From Chaetomium olivaceum (Eukaryota > Ascomycota > Sordariomycetes > Sordariales > Chaetomiaceae), in contig JAYWVB010000012.1 of NCBI GenBank assembly GCA_039881045.1, forward strand, positions 310,001-374,000: a DNA stretch of 64,000 nt, given 5' to 3'. How positions within the stretch are numbered: position 1 is the first letter of the stretch; each line of letters opens with the position of its first letter. This document shows positions 46,401-56,861 of the stretch, in pieces. Position numbers and translations under genes: made by a program. The notes below the pieces were generated by a model. The model saw only the letters and a program-made list of their open reading frames with translations, was not told where the DNA came from and did no database searches.

Positions 46401-47535
46401 CACGTCAAATGCTAGTTGAAAGAGCAGCGACTGGAATATGGACCTGGTCGTGGTGCTGATTTGATGGATGTGGCTCACGAACGCAAAAAGTGTTCGATGG
46501 CGTGCCTTTGCCGCGTCAATGGCGGCTGCGGATAAGAAGGTCTTGCCTAGAGTAAGATATGAGTTTCCGTTAACATTCCGCGAGGCAAGGGACAATAAGA
46601 GTTTACCGGCTCCTGGAATCCCCTGCAGCCATAACAACCCCACAGCTGGGTTGGAAATGTCGAGCCACTGCTGGAAGACATTGTCGGTGACAAGCCACTC
46701 AGCGGACGTTTTCGATGAGCGATTCAGTAACCAGTCTAGTCGATCATCATAAATTCGAGGGGAGACTCGAGTCTTGAGTGTCTCAAACCTTTGCAGGTCC
46801 TGGAAGTCTGTCTCCTGGTCAAAATGAGCTAAAGACTTGGCTCTAAATTCGTGCTCTTCCCTTATGCGCTGCATTGTCACCTCGCTTCTCATCAGGGTTG
46901 TATGCCGTTCGATGTTGCTCACAACGACATCGATCTTGTCCCGCTGTCTTGGCCAAACCGATTCAAAGACAAGCCTTGGCCCTGGTGGTGATTATCAGTA
47001 TACCCGAAAACATTGGAGCTATCGAAAGGATGATGCACTTACGGGATAGATTGAAGAACTTCAAGGTCACTACGTAGAAGTCCAGTATGTCCTTGTAAAA
47101 CAGTGCAAGCACGGCCTTGAACTTGTCATTGTCGCCAAAAATGGTGGTCAACTTGAGAGCATGTGGAAGCGCGTCCCCAATCTTCCTCATGGCTTCGTTG
47201 ACAGCATCGGCGAACTTTGCGATATTGCTCGTCCATACTAGCAATAAACGAATGGGTCCCCAGATCAATGCCAATACATCCGGCTTCACCTGCACAAATG
47301 TGTCGACGGCAGATGCGTAATCGGTCAATTTGTCGATGAAGCCGCGGATCTTGGCTGTGTTTCGGAGGCGTCGGTCTGCGTGCGGCTTTGCCTGGACATC
47401 CTCTGCGGCCTTGTAAACCTCTTCTACGCTGGTTGTTGCGAGCAATTCCTTGAATAAGCTGTCGTCTTTCAAACTCTGCTTGAAGGCAATTTTGGCCGTT
47501 TCGAATGCTTGCTGTGACGGATCGGGAGCTGACAT
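43447..47535 (-). CDS. NACHT-type NLR (STAND receptor) with C2H2 fingers and ankyrin-like tail
   Basis: A fungal NOD-like receptor, about 1,200 aa. The exons are 47535-47043, 46981-46607, 46546-45984, 45918-45813, 45758-45507 and 45447-43447. The N-terminal domain carries LALIWGPIRLLL, a signature of fungal STAND proteins. The NACHT P-loop GIPGAGKTF is completed only by splicing intron 2; Walker B is YIILDGLDEMD. Then come the winged part with FVHFTVKEYIF across intron 5, two C2H2-type fingers (CPYPSCSLNRSGF, CPEPSCFYATVGF) and an ankyrin-like C-terminus (GRTALHWALRATS, FLLEEGADPKYGYAG). Frame slips occur near 46320 (one base short) and 44830 (C run). Such proteins sense non-self and can trigger cell death. 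The NLR reading is strong; whether the gene works is open. Confidence 0.85.
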
Positions 47536-48243
47536 TTTCACTGCACGCGGAGTCGATCTTCACCCGGTGGCGACGATGTGACTGCGGATGTGCGGGTTTC
47601 GCCTGGAACCGCATTGGTACTTAGTAGGAGTTAACTAAAGGCTTCATATCCCCTGAGATAGCCAGTGTGGCGCAGAGTGTTTGAGGGGTGGCCGCAGAAG
47701 GCTGACCGCAGAAGCCGCAGGCGGAATGCCACTTGGACTCTGGCTCGTATCTTAGTGGCTGCCAGTAGCCGGTTAACCGCGGGTGGGTGGCCCTCTGCTG
47801 TGTCTTGACGGGACAGCTCCAGCTCATCCGCCAATCCGGGTTAGCTGAGTGGGTGATGGCTCGCCACGTTTGGCGCGCTCTTCAGCTCGACAAACATGAA
47901 ACATCTCGCTCATCCAGGTTCTCAGAACCCAACCAGCCCGCACCATAATAACAACACTTAAACTTGCTGATAACCGCGAGAAGCTTGCCGGTTTCTCTAC
48001 TACACAACAGAACCCGTGCATGACGTGACGAAGACCGGCTACTTCCACTTCGGGAACCGTGACAAAACAGCTTGCAAGTTGCAACACCAACTTGAACTTG
48101 AGCAATGCATAAGAGGCAAGCACAGGGAAGCAATGGAGATTAAAGGTCTTCAACAGGATATATTATCCAAACAAGTAGGCTCACTAAACGTGCCCCCCAT
48201 AATCCCTGCATCCTACAGGACTCCTGGCCACTTTTCTCCTACT
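47536..48243. other. Spacer
   Basis: 0.7 kb between the NLR start and the end of the GMC gene. No coding sequence or RNA gene is recognised. It must contain the NLR promoter and the GMC 3' end. Confidence 0.5.
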
Positions 48244-50100
48244 TCACCACGTCTCTTTGATGAGATCAGAAGCCCTCTCAGCAAAGGCATACACAGTTGC
48301 CTGCAGGTTAGCGGTGCTGATCATAGGAATAGCGCTGGCATCCACAACCCGCAGGTTCGGCACACCATACACCCTCAACTGCGCGTCCACCACACCACCA
48401 AGCTCCCGCGGCAGCATGGCGCAGGTGCCCGCGGGGTGCCACATGGTGGTGCCCGTGGCGCGCAGGTAGCGCTTCGCGTCGTCCAGATTGGCCAGGCGCG
48501 ACGTCAGCTCGGCGTCCCTCCGACTCAACGGCTGTTGCAGGAGACGGGCCAGTGGCGCGGATTCCGCGAGGGTCTCGATGTGCATCAGGTGGCACGCCAG
48601 GACCTCCTCGTCGAGAGGGTGTGAGAGGTAGCGGGGGTCGATAATCGGGTTGGTGAGTGGGTTACTCGACTGGATGTGCACGCTGCCGCGCGAGAGCGGG
48701 TGTGCCAGCATGGCGCCGATGGTCAGAAACTTGCCCGGCACTGCCGCCGGTTCCGTGGGAGGGCCGGCGTCGGGATCGATGGGGCGGGGTGTCTGTGACA
48801 TGACGGTTATATAGGCTCCCGATGGCGTCTGGGGGTCCAGCAGCATCTTCTCGGCGATGTCATGCTGCGCGCGCGCGAGCGCCAGTTGGCTGCTGCTTCT
48901 ACTGCTGCTGCTGCTTTTGTTGGGAAGGGCATTGCTCCTCAGAAGCTCGCGCATCTGCTGTTGGCCTTGGGCCGGCACGGGCAGGTAGGCGCAGGTATAC
49001 ACTCCGACCGAGGTGAGCACCCCAGACCGGTTCGACGTGTACTCTTGCATGGCCTCGTTGATGGCGTCGGGTTCCTGTCGGGCGAGCGCGTCGAGAGTCT
49101 CCAGATCATCTCGCGCCCGGTAGCCGATGCTGGCGAAGATGTGGTCCTGCAAATTCTCTCCCACACCGGGAAGGTCCTGGACGACGTCGATTCCGTGCTT
49201 TGCGAGCAGCTGTGCATCACCTATACCAGATAACTCGAGCATCTTGGGGGACTGGAAGGCGCCTGCCGCGAGGATGACTTCTTTGACCACTGCAACCGTC
49301 CGGAGCTCGCCGTCCTGCTCGTACTGGACTACGGTCGCTCGAATAGGGGCGGACGGACTGGCCTTCTCAAGTCCAATCTTCATCACGCGAGCGCCGGTGA
49401 GGACGTGGAGGTTGGCGCGATCCTTGATTGGGTGATAGTAAGCCGTGGTTGCGTAGCTTCGCTGCTTTGTGACCGGGTTGATACTGGTCAGGGAACTGAA
49501 AGCTCCTACAGATGATTCGAGAAAGGGATCATGGGCCATGGCAAGACCGCTTATCTTAAAAGTCTCTGCCCAGGCTTCTCGGATAGGATGCGACGCTGAG
49601 CCAGCGAAAGACGTCTGGATGGGGCCGCGGGCAGTATCCTCATCACGCCGAGTCCACTCGCTGATGCCCATGGCCTTCTCGAGGGTTTTATCAACCTGCG
49701 GGGACGTGTACGCTTTGGCAAAGTAGGGCCGTAGCGCGTCCCAGGTCCAGCCCTGGTTACCCAACGTCTCCCAGGCGTCCACTAGGCCCTTGGCCGGCGG
49801 GACAAAGAGATGCGCATTGATGGAGCTCGAGCCGCCCAGCGCCTTGCCCTGGTTGACAGCAACCTTTCGCCCGTTGAATCCGGGTTGCGGCTGGGTCTGG
49901 AAACCCCAATCGGCATCCGTAAACTGCTGAGTGCTGTACAAAGCGGGGATATAGACGCGTGGGTCGGCGCTGGTGTCCACCCCCGCCTCGAGCACGAGGA
50001 CCCGATAGCGCGGGTTTTCCGAAAGACGAGCGGCCACCACGAGACCGGCAGTACCGCCCCCGACGATTACATAGTCAAATGATGTAGTATTAGTAGTCAT
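48244..50100 (-). CDS. GMC oxidoreductase (FAD-dependent)
   Basis: An intact single-exon gene of 618 aa, the usual length for the family. The N-terminal FAD-binding fold is DYVIVGGGTAGLVVAARLSE with the ribose-binding VLVLEAG. The second GMC signature region is GKALGGSSSINAHLFVPP, and AAGAFQSPKMLELSGIGD is the other family pattern. The C-terminal part has the active-site His in TTMWHPAGTCAM and a second active-site position, an Asn, in MISTANLQATVYAFAE. No signal peptide is seen, so it is probably cytosolic or peroxisomal. It oxidises an alcohol (aryl alcohol, choline-like or secondary-metabolite substrate); the substrate is not readable. It is 2.3 kb from the arsenic cluster, with a membrane protein between. 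Confidence 0.92.
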   Translation of the reverse strand: MTTNTTSFDYVIVGGGTAGLVVAARLSENPRYRVLVLEAGVDTSADPRVYIPALYSTQQFTDADWGFQTQPQPGFNGRKVAVNQGKALGGSSSINAHLFVPPAKGLVDAWETLGNQGWTWDALRPYFAKAYTSPQVDKTLEKAMGISEWTRRDEDTARGPIQTSFAGSASHPIREAWAETFKISGLAMAHDPFLESSVGAFSSLTSINPVTKQRSYATTAYYHPIKDRANLHVLTGARVMKIGLEKASPSAPIRATVVQYEQDGELRTVAVVKEVILAAGAFQSPKMLELSGIGDAQLLAKHGIDVVQDLPGVGENLQDHIFASIGYRARDDLETLDALARQEPDAINEAMQEYTSNRSGVLTSVGVYTCAYLPVPAQGQQQMRELLRSNALPNKSSSSSRSSSQLALARAQHDIAEKMLLDPQTPSGAYITVMSQTPRPIDPDAGPPTEPAAVPGKFLTIGAMLAHPLSRGSVHIQSSNPLTNPIIDPRYLSHPLDEEVLACHLMHIETLAESAPLARLLQQPLSRRDAELTSRLANLDDAKRYLRATGTTMWHPAGTCAMLPRELGGVVDAQLRVYGVPNLRVVDASAIPMISTANLQATVYAFAERASDLIKETW

Positions 50101-51317
50101 GTTGGCTTTGAGAAGTTGATGAGGTGATTGATATTGATGGTTGGAAAAAAGGGGCGAAAAGAAAGAAGGAGAATGTCGGGAAGAAGAGCAGGCAACGCCG
50201 AAATAGATTCTTCCTTTCGAGACGCTGTTGGTTGGCTTCTTATTTCTGTTTCTGACCGACTTTTAGTGGTCTCATGCGCGCTGACAAGTATGCCTAAAAA
50301 CGTTCGTTGCAATCCTAAGGGTGACTTTGAGGGGTTGTTGGGGCCGGGGGATTTAGCCACATACTCTGCTTGCCGCCCTGTGCCAGGCAAACACTACCAA
50401 GTTAGTCCCTGCTCATGGGCAAGTGAAAAGTAACTCTCCTTTAGTGACGACGAAGCGCGGACCTGCCGGACTAGGAGGTGAATCCGGTCGGTTCGCATCC
50501 AACATGCACGGTACTATTGGCGCAAGCTGCAGGATTGTGGCGGGGCAAACCATCGCGGTTTACCGACCTGCCAACAGCTCCCTCACAAGCTTTGTTGGGA
50601 CTGTACCTGGGTAGGTATCCTGCAGTGGGGACGCGTTATGGAGAGTTACAGTAAGGTAGTTATCAGCCCGGGTCCTGACAAGCCAGTCACACACCGTGAC
50701 AGCCACTCAAATGCAGGGAACTCCGGATGTCAACCAACCAACCACCAATACCACTCAACCAGTTGTTAGTCAAGAACCCCGCGGCTTGCAAATACCAGGA
50801 TGTTGCTGGTTTGGCAAGGAGATGCGACGGGAGCACCACCAACTTCGAAGTCAGGGTAAGGTGCGTGTTGCGATGCTGAAACTTGCGACTCTACAGGTGT
50901 CAACGACACTACAATCTCGACAGCCGCAAAACCAAACTCAGGCATCCGACTTGTGCTTTTGTGCAGTTGGACCATGTGTAGGAGCCGCGTGTTTGCGACG
51001 AAGTGTGTGGGCTTGCGGGTTCCTTCCTTGAAGAAGATCAATTCATAAGCCTCAAGCGGGCGAGACTCACGGGAAAAATAGAATTTCGTCATGATTCAGA
51101 TTTTGGACACCAAATCTGGGTGAAATGGATGCCCAATCAAGGTCCCATGATAGGAAAGAACAAAGTATGTTAAGTGTCACACCTGTTGCGTTGCCCGTTG
51201 ACTGTCTTGACTACCTACTGTGTCCCTGTCTCGCGTACTTCCAGCATAACCCGGCTCAAGCGACAACCTGCCAAGTACTTAAGTAGTTAGGCAGCTTCCT
51301 CCTGTCTACCCTTGATA
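50101..51317. other. Spacer, no gene supported
   Basis: 1.2 kb containing the GMC promoter. Open frames at 50128-50433 and 50696-51092 lack domains and coding character. No RNA gene is recognised. Confidence 0.5.
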
Positions 51318-51935
51318 CTAGGTCCAAGAGATGGGCCAATTTGATGCAGGGACAAGATTCCGGCGAGGGATGCGACAAAACCGATCTATTTGTGTCAGCT
51401 CACCGTAAAAACAACGTAGGTAGGCGCATGCTGTGATAGTTGAAGATAGTACCTTCATTTCATCATCCCATGACGGATAGCCGGAGGCCCGGGCCCAAAT
51501 TATGACGAAGAGACCAATCAGAAATAACAAAATGCTGACGTTGAGGAGCATAAGAGGTATCTGCCAGACGTAATGCTGTAGCTTGCTTGCTCTAACCTTC
51601 TTTGGCTCGCTATCTTTATTGTCGCCACCCCCAACCGGTTTAGACAGGAGATCCTTCAGCACTTTCTGATTCCGTTCATGTTCTCCTAACCGATAAAGTG
51701 CATTGCTCTGCTGGGATCCAGCTGCGATCGTCGTGAGGGATAGGATCAAACTCGAATACAACAATGACTTTGACGTCCACGGGGCATCTCCAATGATTGG
51801 CCATGAAAATGCGCTGCTGACGACGCCGGTGACCAGAGCTGCCTGGGTACGGCAGGACAATAAACAGTTCGGGGTTGAGATAAATTTCAGTTGTTTGTAA
51901 CTCACAGTAATGTTCACGGATGTCAGTTCAGACAA
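51318..51935 (-). CDS. Uncharacterised membrane protein, ends uncertain
   Basis: The function is unknown. The well-supported exon (51842-51318) encodes hydrophobic segments AALVTGVVSSAFSWP and LLYSSLILSLTTIAAGSQQ, then a cytoplasmic Lys-rich loop, KLQHYVWQIPLMLLNVSIL and LFLIGLFVIIWARA. A fungal family of similar two- or three-helix proteins exists without assigned function. A 5' intron (51843-51905, GTGAGT..CAG) joins a short upstream exon reading LTSVNIT, but I cannot find a convincing start codon. After WDDEMK the reading looks unreal, so the 3' end may need another intron or the gene may be truncated. Confidence 0.55.
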   Translation of the reverse strand: MSELTSVNITVSYKQLKFISTPNCLLSCRTQAALVTGVVSSAFSWPIIGDAPWTSKSLLYSSLILSLTTIAAGSQQSNALYRLGEHERNQKVLKDLLSKPVGGGDNKDSEPKKVRASKLQHYVWQIPLMLLNVSILLFLIGLFVIIWARASGYPSWDDEMKVLSSTITACAYLRCFYGELTQIDRFCRIPRRNLVPASNWPISWT

Positions 51936-52399
51936 CTTGCTCTCTCTCCACTTGCTGTTTCAGTCTTCCTCAATAAAATTTCGAATGGCTTCCAAGGAGA
52001 CACCCCATGACACAAATCGAGACATGTTTTTCAAAAGACATTACTGTGTAGTGCTAGAACTCGACAGCAAAACGGGAGAGGAATCTTTGGCTCGCCAGGG
52101 TCTACGGGAGGCTAATAATCTTTAGAAGCCAACTTGTTCCCATTATTGCAAAGTTTGAATGCGCTAGTAAACAGACTCCTGACCCCCCATCGTCCGTCCG
52201 CCTTGCTCAGTCTTGAAGGTCAAATTTTCACAGTTTTATTATGATAAAACAGAAGAGCGAAGACAGGCGGACGGGTAGATCAGGTCAAGGGGGCAGAGCC
52301 GCAAAGACTGGCAAGTGACAAGGCACCTACACGCCGAGAGCAGACCCAAAATGTAAAACCTCCTTCTCCTTCAGAGATCCTCTGCCCCCCTCGGCCTTT
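51936..52399. other. Spacer at the edge of the arsenic cluster
   Basis: 0.46 kb between the membrane protein and the ArsM stop codon. It holds the ArsM 3' end and, presumably, the start of the neighbouring membrane protein gene. No other feature is seen. Confidence 0.5.
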
Positions 52400-53568
52400 T
52401 CACTTCTTGACAGCGAAGATCTTGTAAGAGCCTATGAGAATTTGGGGTTAGCCGAATCCCTCGCCTACCGGACTCCACGATCGACTCTCTGAGTCACCAA
52501 ACCACTTGCCAACGAATTCATTCAAGTCTGTCTTCTGGGGAATCGAATATGGCAGCGCGCAACTTCCACTGGCAAATGAATCAGGCGCAGTCCCGGCACC
52601 ATCACACCCTCCAATTTTAGCGGGAGCACAACAACTCCCCTTCTTCTTTCCATCCTCGCCAGTCTCCAAATAAACATTGAGATCGGCCCCGGTATCAACG
52701 ATCATCACCTCTGTCATCCCGAATCAGCCAATTTCTTCCCACAATCACCGACATAACACGAGTAAAGAAAAGGAAGAACAACTTACCACAAAACCCCACC
52801 CCCTCCAACCACTCCTGATACTCCCTCAACTGGCTCGCCCCCGCAATACACCCAACATACATGGCGAAATCCCTCACCAACCGCTCCGGCAGCGGCATCT
52901 TAGCCAGGATATCCGACACAGCAACGCGGCCGCCGGGCTTCAGGAGGCGGTACATCTCACGGAAGACGGCGGGCTTGTCGGCGTGCGGGACCAGGTTGAT
53001 GACACAGTTGGAGATGATGCAGTCGGCGGTCCCTGGTGGGAGGGGCACCGAGGTGATGTTAGCTTGAAGGAAGGTGATATGGTCGGTGGGGGTCGGTTGC
53101 GTGGATTTGATGCGGTTGGCGCGGGCGAGCATGTCCTTTGATGGGGGGTTAGGGGTTGTGATTCTTGGTGTGATGAAGGGGGGACGGGAGGCTGGGGAGA
53201 GGGAGCGTACTTCGTTCATGTCGATGCCAATGGCACGGCCTGATGGGCCGACCTTGCCCGCGGCTAGGAAGACGTCGAAGCCCGCGCCGCTGCCGAGATC
53301 GATGACTGTTTCGCCCTGTTTGGAGGTCAGCATGAGCTGGGTAGGTGATCTGGACAGCAAGCCATGGGTTACTGGCCTCTTTTAAACTAGCAATAGCCAG
53401 AGGATTGCCACAGCTTAGGCCGAGGTTGGCATTCTCAGGGATTTTGGCGAGCTCGTCGGCGGTGTAGCCAAAGGATTTGGCCACGGTCTCGCCGTACTTG
53501 ACGTTAGTGGTGCGCGATGCTGAGCTGTAGTGCTCGCGGACTTCCTCGTAGATCTTGGATGAGTCCAT
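52400..53568 (-). CDS. arsM: Arsenite S-adenosylmethionine methyltransferase (ArsM / AS3MT type)
   Basis: Cytosolic enzyme that methylates As(III) stepwise with S-adenosylmethionine. The exons 53568-53377, 53315-53211, 53135-52787, 52710-52510 and 52431-52400 give exactly 292 aa. SAM motif I is VIDLGSGAGFDVFLAA, motif II region is IGIDMNE, and post I is LPPGTADCIISNCVINL. Conserved As-binding cysteines are present at C53 (GLSCGNP), C143 (SNCVINL) and C195 (YVGCIAG), with an extra C138. A C-terminal Cys-rich part has GSCCAP and GSCALP. The end NEFVGSYKIFAVKK is the family's usual one and forms only if the last intron uses a GC donor; the first intron also seems to use a GC donor. It is divergent from bZIP-1, with a TATATA 131 nt upstream of the start. 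Confidence 0.93.
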
Positions 53569-54081
53569 GTTGAAGCAGTCTGTTGTGTATGCGATAGGGA
53601 TAGTCAAGGTGGAAGAAGGTGCGTTTCAAGCATACATGTCTCTTTGGTCAGCAGGAGAAAGCGTAAGGAAACTGGGAGGGAGTGTTGAAAGGGCTCAATA
53701 TATACACGATTTTGGTACTTACATGTGCGGCAATCCCTGCTCCAACCATAGGCTATTCTTAAACTCCATAATTGCAATCCGATCTGTAACCTATCCGCTT
53801 TCTTCTTCATACCCTTAAAGCTTTAAACTGCCGTGGTATGTCGTCGGATACTTGCCTTATTGGGGTGTTACATAATGCATCAACCCCTCGCACTAACCGG
53901 AAGCGGAAAGAATTCAGTTTGTCACCAAATATTTTCCCTTTCACGTTCAGACGTGCACTCTCACCGTCTCACTCATACATTCATCATCATCCGCGTTCAA
54001 CCGCTTCGACATCACCGTCCTCTGACTTGGTCGATCTACCCAACCCTGTTTCTACCATTTCTTAAGTCCAAAAAAGTAAAA
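53569..54081. promoter_or_regulatory. Divergent promoter between arsM and bZIP-1
   Basis: A 513-bp region with both starts facing outward. On the minus strand a TATATA at 53699-53704 suits arsM (131 nt from its ATG). I looked for Yap8-like or Yap1-like palindromes and saw none that is convincing. An open frame continues upstream of the bZIP Met to 53833 but does not read like protein. Confidence 0.5.
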
Positions 54082-54822
54082 ATGGACACCGACGTCTACC
54101 GAACACGAATTCACAAATTCTCATGCAAGCCTCCGGGACATGACGCCGCCCGACAACGCGAAAACCAGCGGCGACACCGGGCAAGAGTCAAAAGGCGCAT
54201 TGCCGAGCTCGAGGAATTGCTTTCTAGCACCCAAAACAGGCTCGAAGATGCGCTAAAGCAAATCCAGAGCCTGACTACCGAGGTTCAACGACTCCAGGAT
54301 GCCGCTGACGCAAGGCTGGCCACATCGACCCAGACAACCGCTCAACAGCCGTTGCTTAAATTAAGAGTCAGCTCTGGGCTGAAGCCGTTGGATAACGTGG
54401 TCAGCAGGGGGATGCCGGAGAAAATGCTCACTACCTTCGATGCACTCTCCACTGTGACCACCACCACATATTGGGAAGCAAAGTCGACCACCGCGGAGCT
54501 AAACCTCCCGGTCCCTCGCGAACTGCAGACCACCATCCCACATGCTTCAGCTGCACTACCAACAAGCAGTCTTCCCACATCCGACTTGGAGGACGCCGAC
54601 GATGATTGTGCCCTCTTGCCACCTCCAAGTCCCGGCGAGTCAACGATTCTCTGCCGCGAAGCCTACTCCATCATTAAAGACCGCAGCCCGCCAGAGTTCG
54701 ACCTGTCCACTGCAACGAAGTGGTTGCTGCCTGGTTTCCGGTGTGCCATTGTTCCAGGCACCGGATGCCGTGTCCAGACGCACCTTTTGTTTGCCTTGGT
54801 CGACCACATCACTCCGATGTAG
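54082..54822 (+). CDS. bZIP transcription factor 1 of the arsenic cluster
   Basis: A nuclear regulator of 246 aa, single exon. The basic region is ARQRENQRRHRARVKRRIAE, followed at once by a leucine zipper with heptads in LEELLSSTQNRLEDALKQI and beyond (to about residue 70). The Asn and Arg contacts of a bZIP basic region appear as N-x2-R-R-H-R-A-R. The rest is Ser/Thr/Pro-rich; the C-terminus contains a Cys in ILCREAYSI and two more (FRCAIVPGTGC), which could sense arsenite or oxidants as in Yap-type factors, but this is inference. Its head-to-head position with arsM suggests co-regulation. The start at 54082 is the Met of MDTDVYRTRIHKF; the frame is open further upstream but without coding character. 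Confidence 0.85.
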   Translation: MDTDVYRTRIHKFSCKPPGHDAARQRENQRRHRARVKRRIAELEELLSSTQNRLEDALKQIQSLTTEVQRLQDAADARLATSTQTTAQQPLLKLRVSSGLKPLDNVVSRGMPEKMLTTFDALSTVTTTTYWEAKSTTAELNLPVPRELQTTIPHASAALPTSSLPTSDLEDADDDCALLPPPSPGESTILCREAYSIIKDRSPPEFDLSTATKWLLPGFRCAIVPGTGCRVQTHLLFALVDHITPM

Positions 54823-55068
54823 AATGTGAAAGGCAATATCGTCGAGGGCTGCCAGTGGTTACGGTTATATTCAAATGGATCGCGATTAGGTCCAGTTTTA
54901 TGGTGTTCTTGGTCAATTTCCAGCTACTTTGACATTGGCAATGGAGATCTGCAATACAAGGAAATATCTTTGAACTTTCTCGGTTAGGCCAAACAAGAAT
55001 GACTTGACCACGATTATTTTTTTAGCTTCTCGACTTCACCATGGTAAGAAATAAATCATACTTACAGT

Positions 55069-56861
55069 TCAAACCCCCTTCTTTTCTACTTCAAAATCGC
55101 CCCAGCGTACTCCTCTCACACACCTCGACCACCAAAATGCCAACTGCCTCCCTGGCCAAACGAGTGTGTTCCGTCCAGAACGGCCATCGACGTACCAGTT
55201 CCGCACGCCTGTCGTAGACACCACAAGACTCTGAAGTTCTTTCTGGATCCCGTCGTTGAAGGACTTGTGCGCGGTCAGTTTGACCTGGATCTTCACCCTT
55301 CTCGTCGCGGTAGACTCCTTTGTTAGGCGGCTGATGATCCGGAGGATGTACCGCACCGACCACTCAATACCTGTCAAGGTAGAATGGCCCGTCGGCAGGG
55401 TGTTTGGCCCCGTGAGAAGGAAGAGGTTCGGGAAGTTTGGCACACAAACGCTAGGACACTGTCAGCGCGTTGCTCCAGTAACAAGCTTCTATTCTCGTAG
55501 AGTACATACCCCATATAAGCCGAAGCATAATTGCCCTCATCACGCCAAATCTTGGGGAGTTCTGTCCCATTCTGCCCTTGTATTGTCATGGGTGTTAAAA
55601 GCTCCTGAGTCTTGAAGCCGTTGGCAAGGATGATCACGTCGGCGTGAAAACGTCTCGCCACTCTCAACCCGGAGCTCGCGCGGCCCGACAACAGATAGCG
55701 AGCGTGACTTCAGGAGCTTCACTTTCGGGTCATGCAGGGCGTTGAGGTAGCCATGGTCCACCACCGGACGCTTAGCTCCAAAGTCATAATCTGGAATGAG
55801 GATGTCGTGATACTCCGAAGGTGCTGTACGCCGGATGTAGGCCGTGAGGTGTTTGTGAACATATTTTCGAAGCATATTCGCCAACATACCAGCGGTGAAC
55901 GCTGGAAAAGCCATGTCGAGCTTCACAATAAGCAACCACCTCCACAGTCGGTTTGACAGCGGGAATGAGCGGAACAACCTGGCCCTCTTTGTCAGCGCGT
56001 GTTTTCGGAGGTGGGGATGAAAATACTCACCACTTCTGCCACGCAGGAACCGGGCCGTCGTCCTTGGGCGCAATCCAATGCGGGCTTCTCATGATCTGCA
56101 CCAAGCTCCGAATTGGAGCGTGCTTGACGAGATGGGGGACAAACTGGTTTGCTGAGCATCCGTTCCCAACCACAACCACGTTCTTGTCTTGAACGTCAAA
56201 CGCGTGGTCCCAGTCGGCACTGTGGAACACCCGGCCGTTAAAATCCCGAATGTCTTGTATGCCTTCCGCACCGTTTGGCACATCGCAGAAACCGACGGCA
56301 GTGATGAGAAACCGAGTATATCTGAAGTAGCTGCGGCCTGATTCCCGATCCACAAAGTGCACACGCCATCGGTACTCATCATCTAGCCATTCCGCCCCCG
56401 TGCACTCCTGGCCCAGATGGATATGATTTTCGTGACCAAAGCGAGACACCACACTCTGGATGTAGGCAAGAATCTCAGGTTGTGAGGCGTACACCGCTGC
56501 CCAGTCTGGGTTTGGAGCAAATGAGAACGAGTAAAGCTACCCGTACCTTTGTTAGTAAGAGCCCCTTAAAAGTAAAAGCTCGGTCAAAGAGAAAAAAAAC
56601 CGGCAATGGTTTCTGACCTGAGAGGGTATATCACAGCTTAGACCTGGATACGTGTTTTTTGCCCATGTGCCTCCCACACTGTTTCCCGCTTCCAATACAA
56701 CAACACTGGCGTTTGGTAGCTCTTGCCGGACCCGGGTCAGGGCGGCAATGCCTCGAAGAATGTGAGCAGCGGGTCGACAGCGGGAGTGTGACGATGAGGG
56801 AGGACCAACCTGAAAGGCCTGATCCTACGATGATGATGTCCAGGTCTTGAGTAACGTTCAT
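55069..56861 (-). CDS. Flavin monooxygenase, Baeyer-Villiger type
   Basis: An NADPH- and FAD-dependent monooxygenase that inserts oxygen into ketones or oxidises heteroatoms. The exons are 56861-56810, 56751-56618, 56536-56031, 55978-55510 and 55450-55069; together 1,543 nt, one more than a multiple of three. FAD motif 1 (IIIVGSGLSGIAAL) forms across intron 1, followed by VVVLEAGNSVGGTW and the typical YPGLSCDIPSQLYSFSFAPNPDW. The Baeyer-Villiger-type signature is represented by FNGRVFHSADWDHAFDVQDK, and the NADPH site is VVVVGNGCSANQF. The C-terminal landmarks are VIILANGFKTQELL and FLLTGPNTLPTGHST. One extra T in a TTTT near 55655 breaks the frame. It is a neighbour of bZIP-1 and tyrosinase inside the arsenic cluster; a role in oxidising organoarsenicals is possible but unproven. 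Confidence 0.85.
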
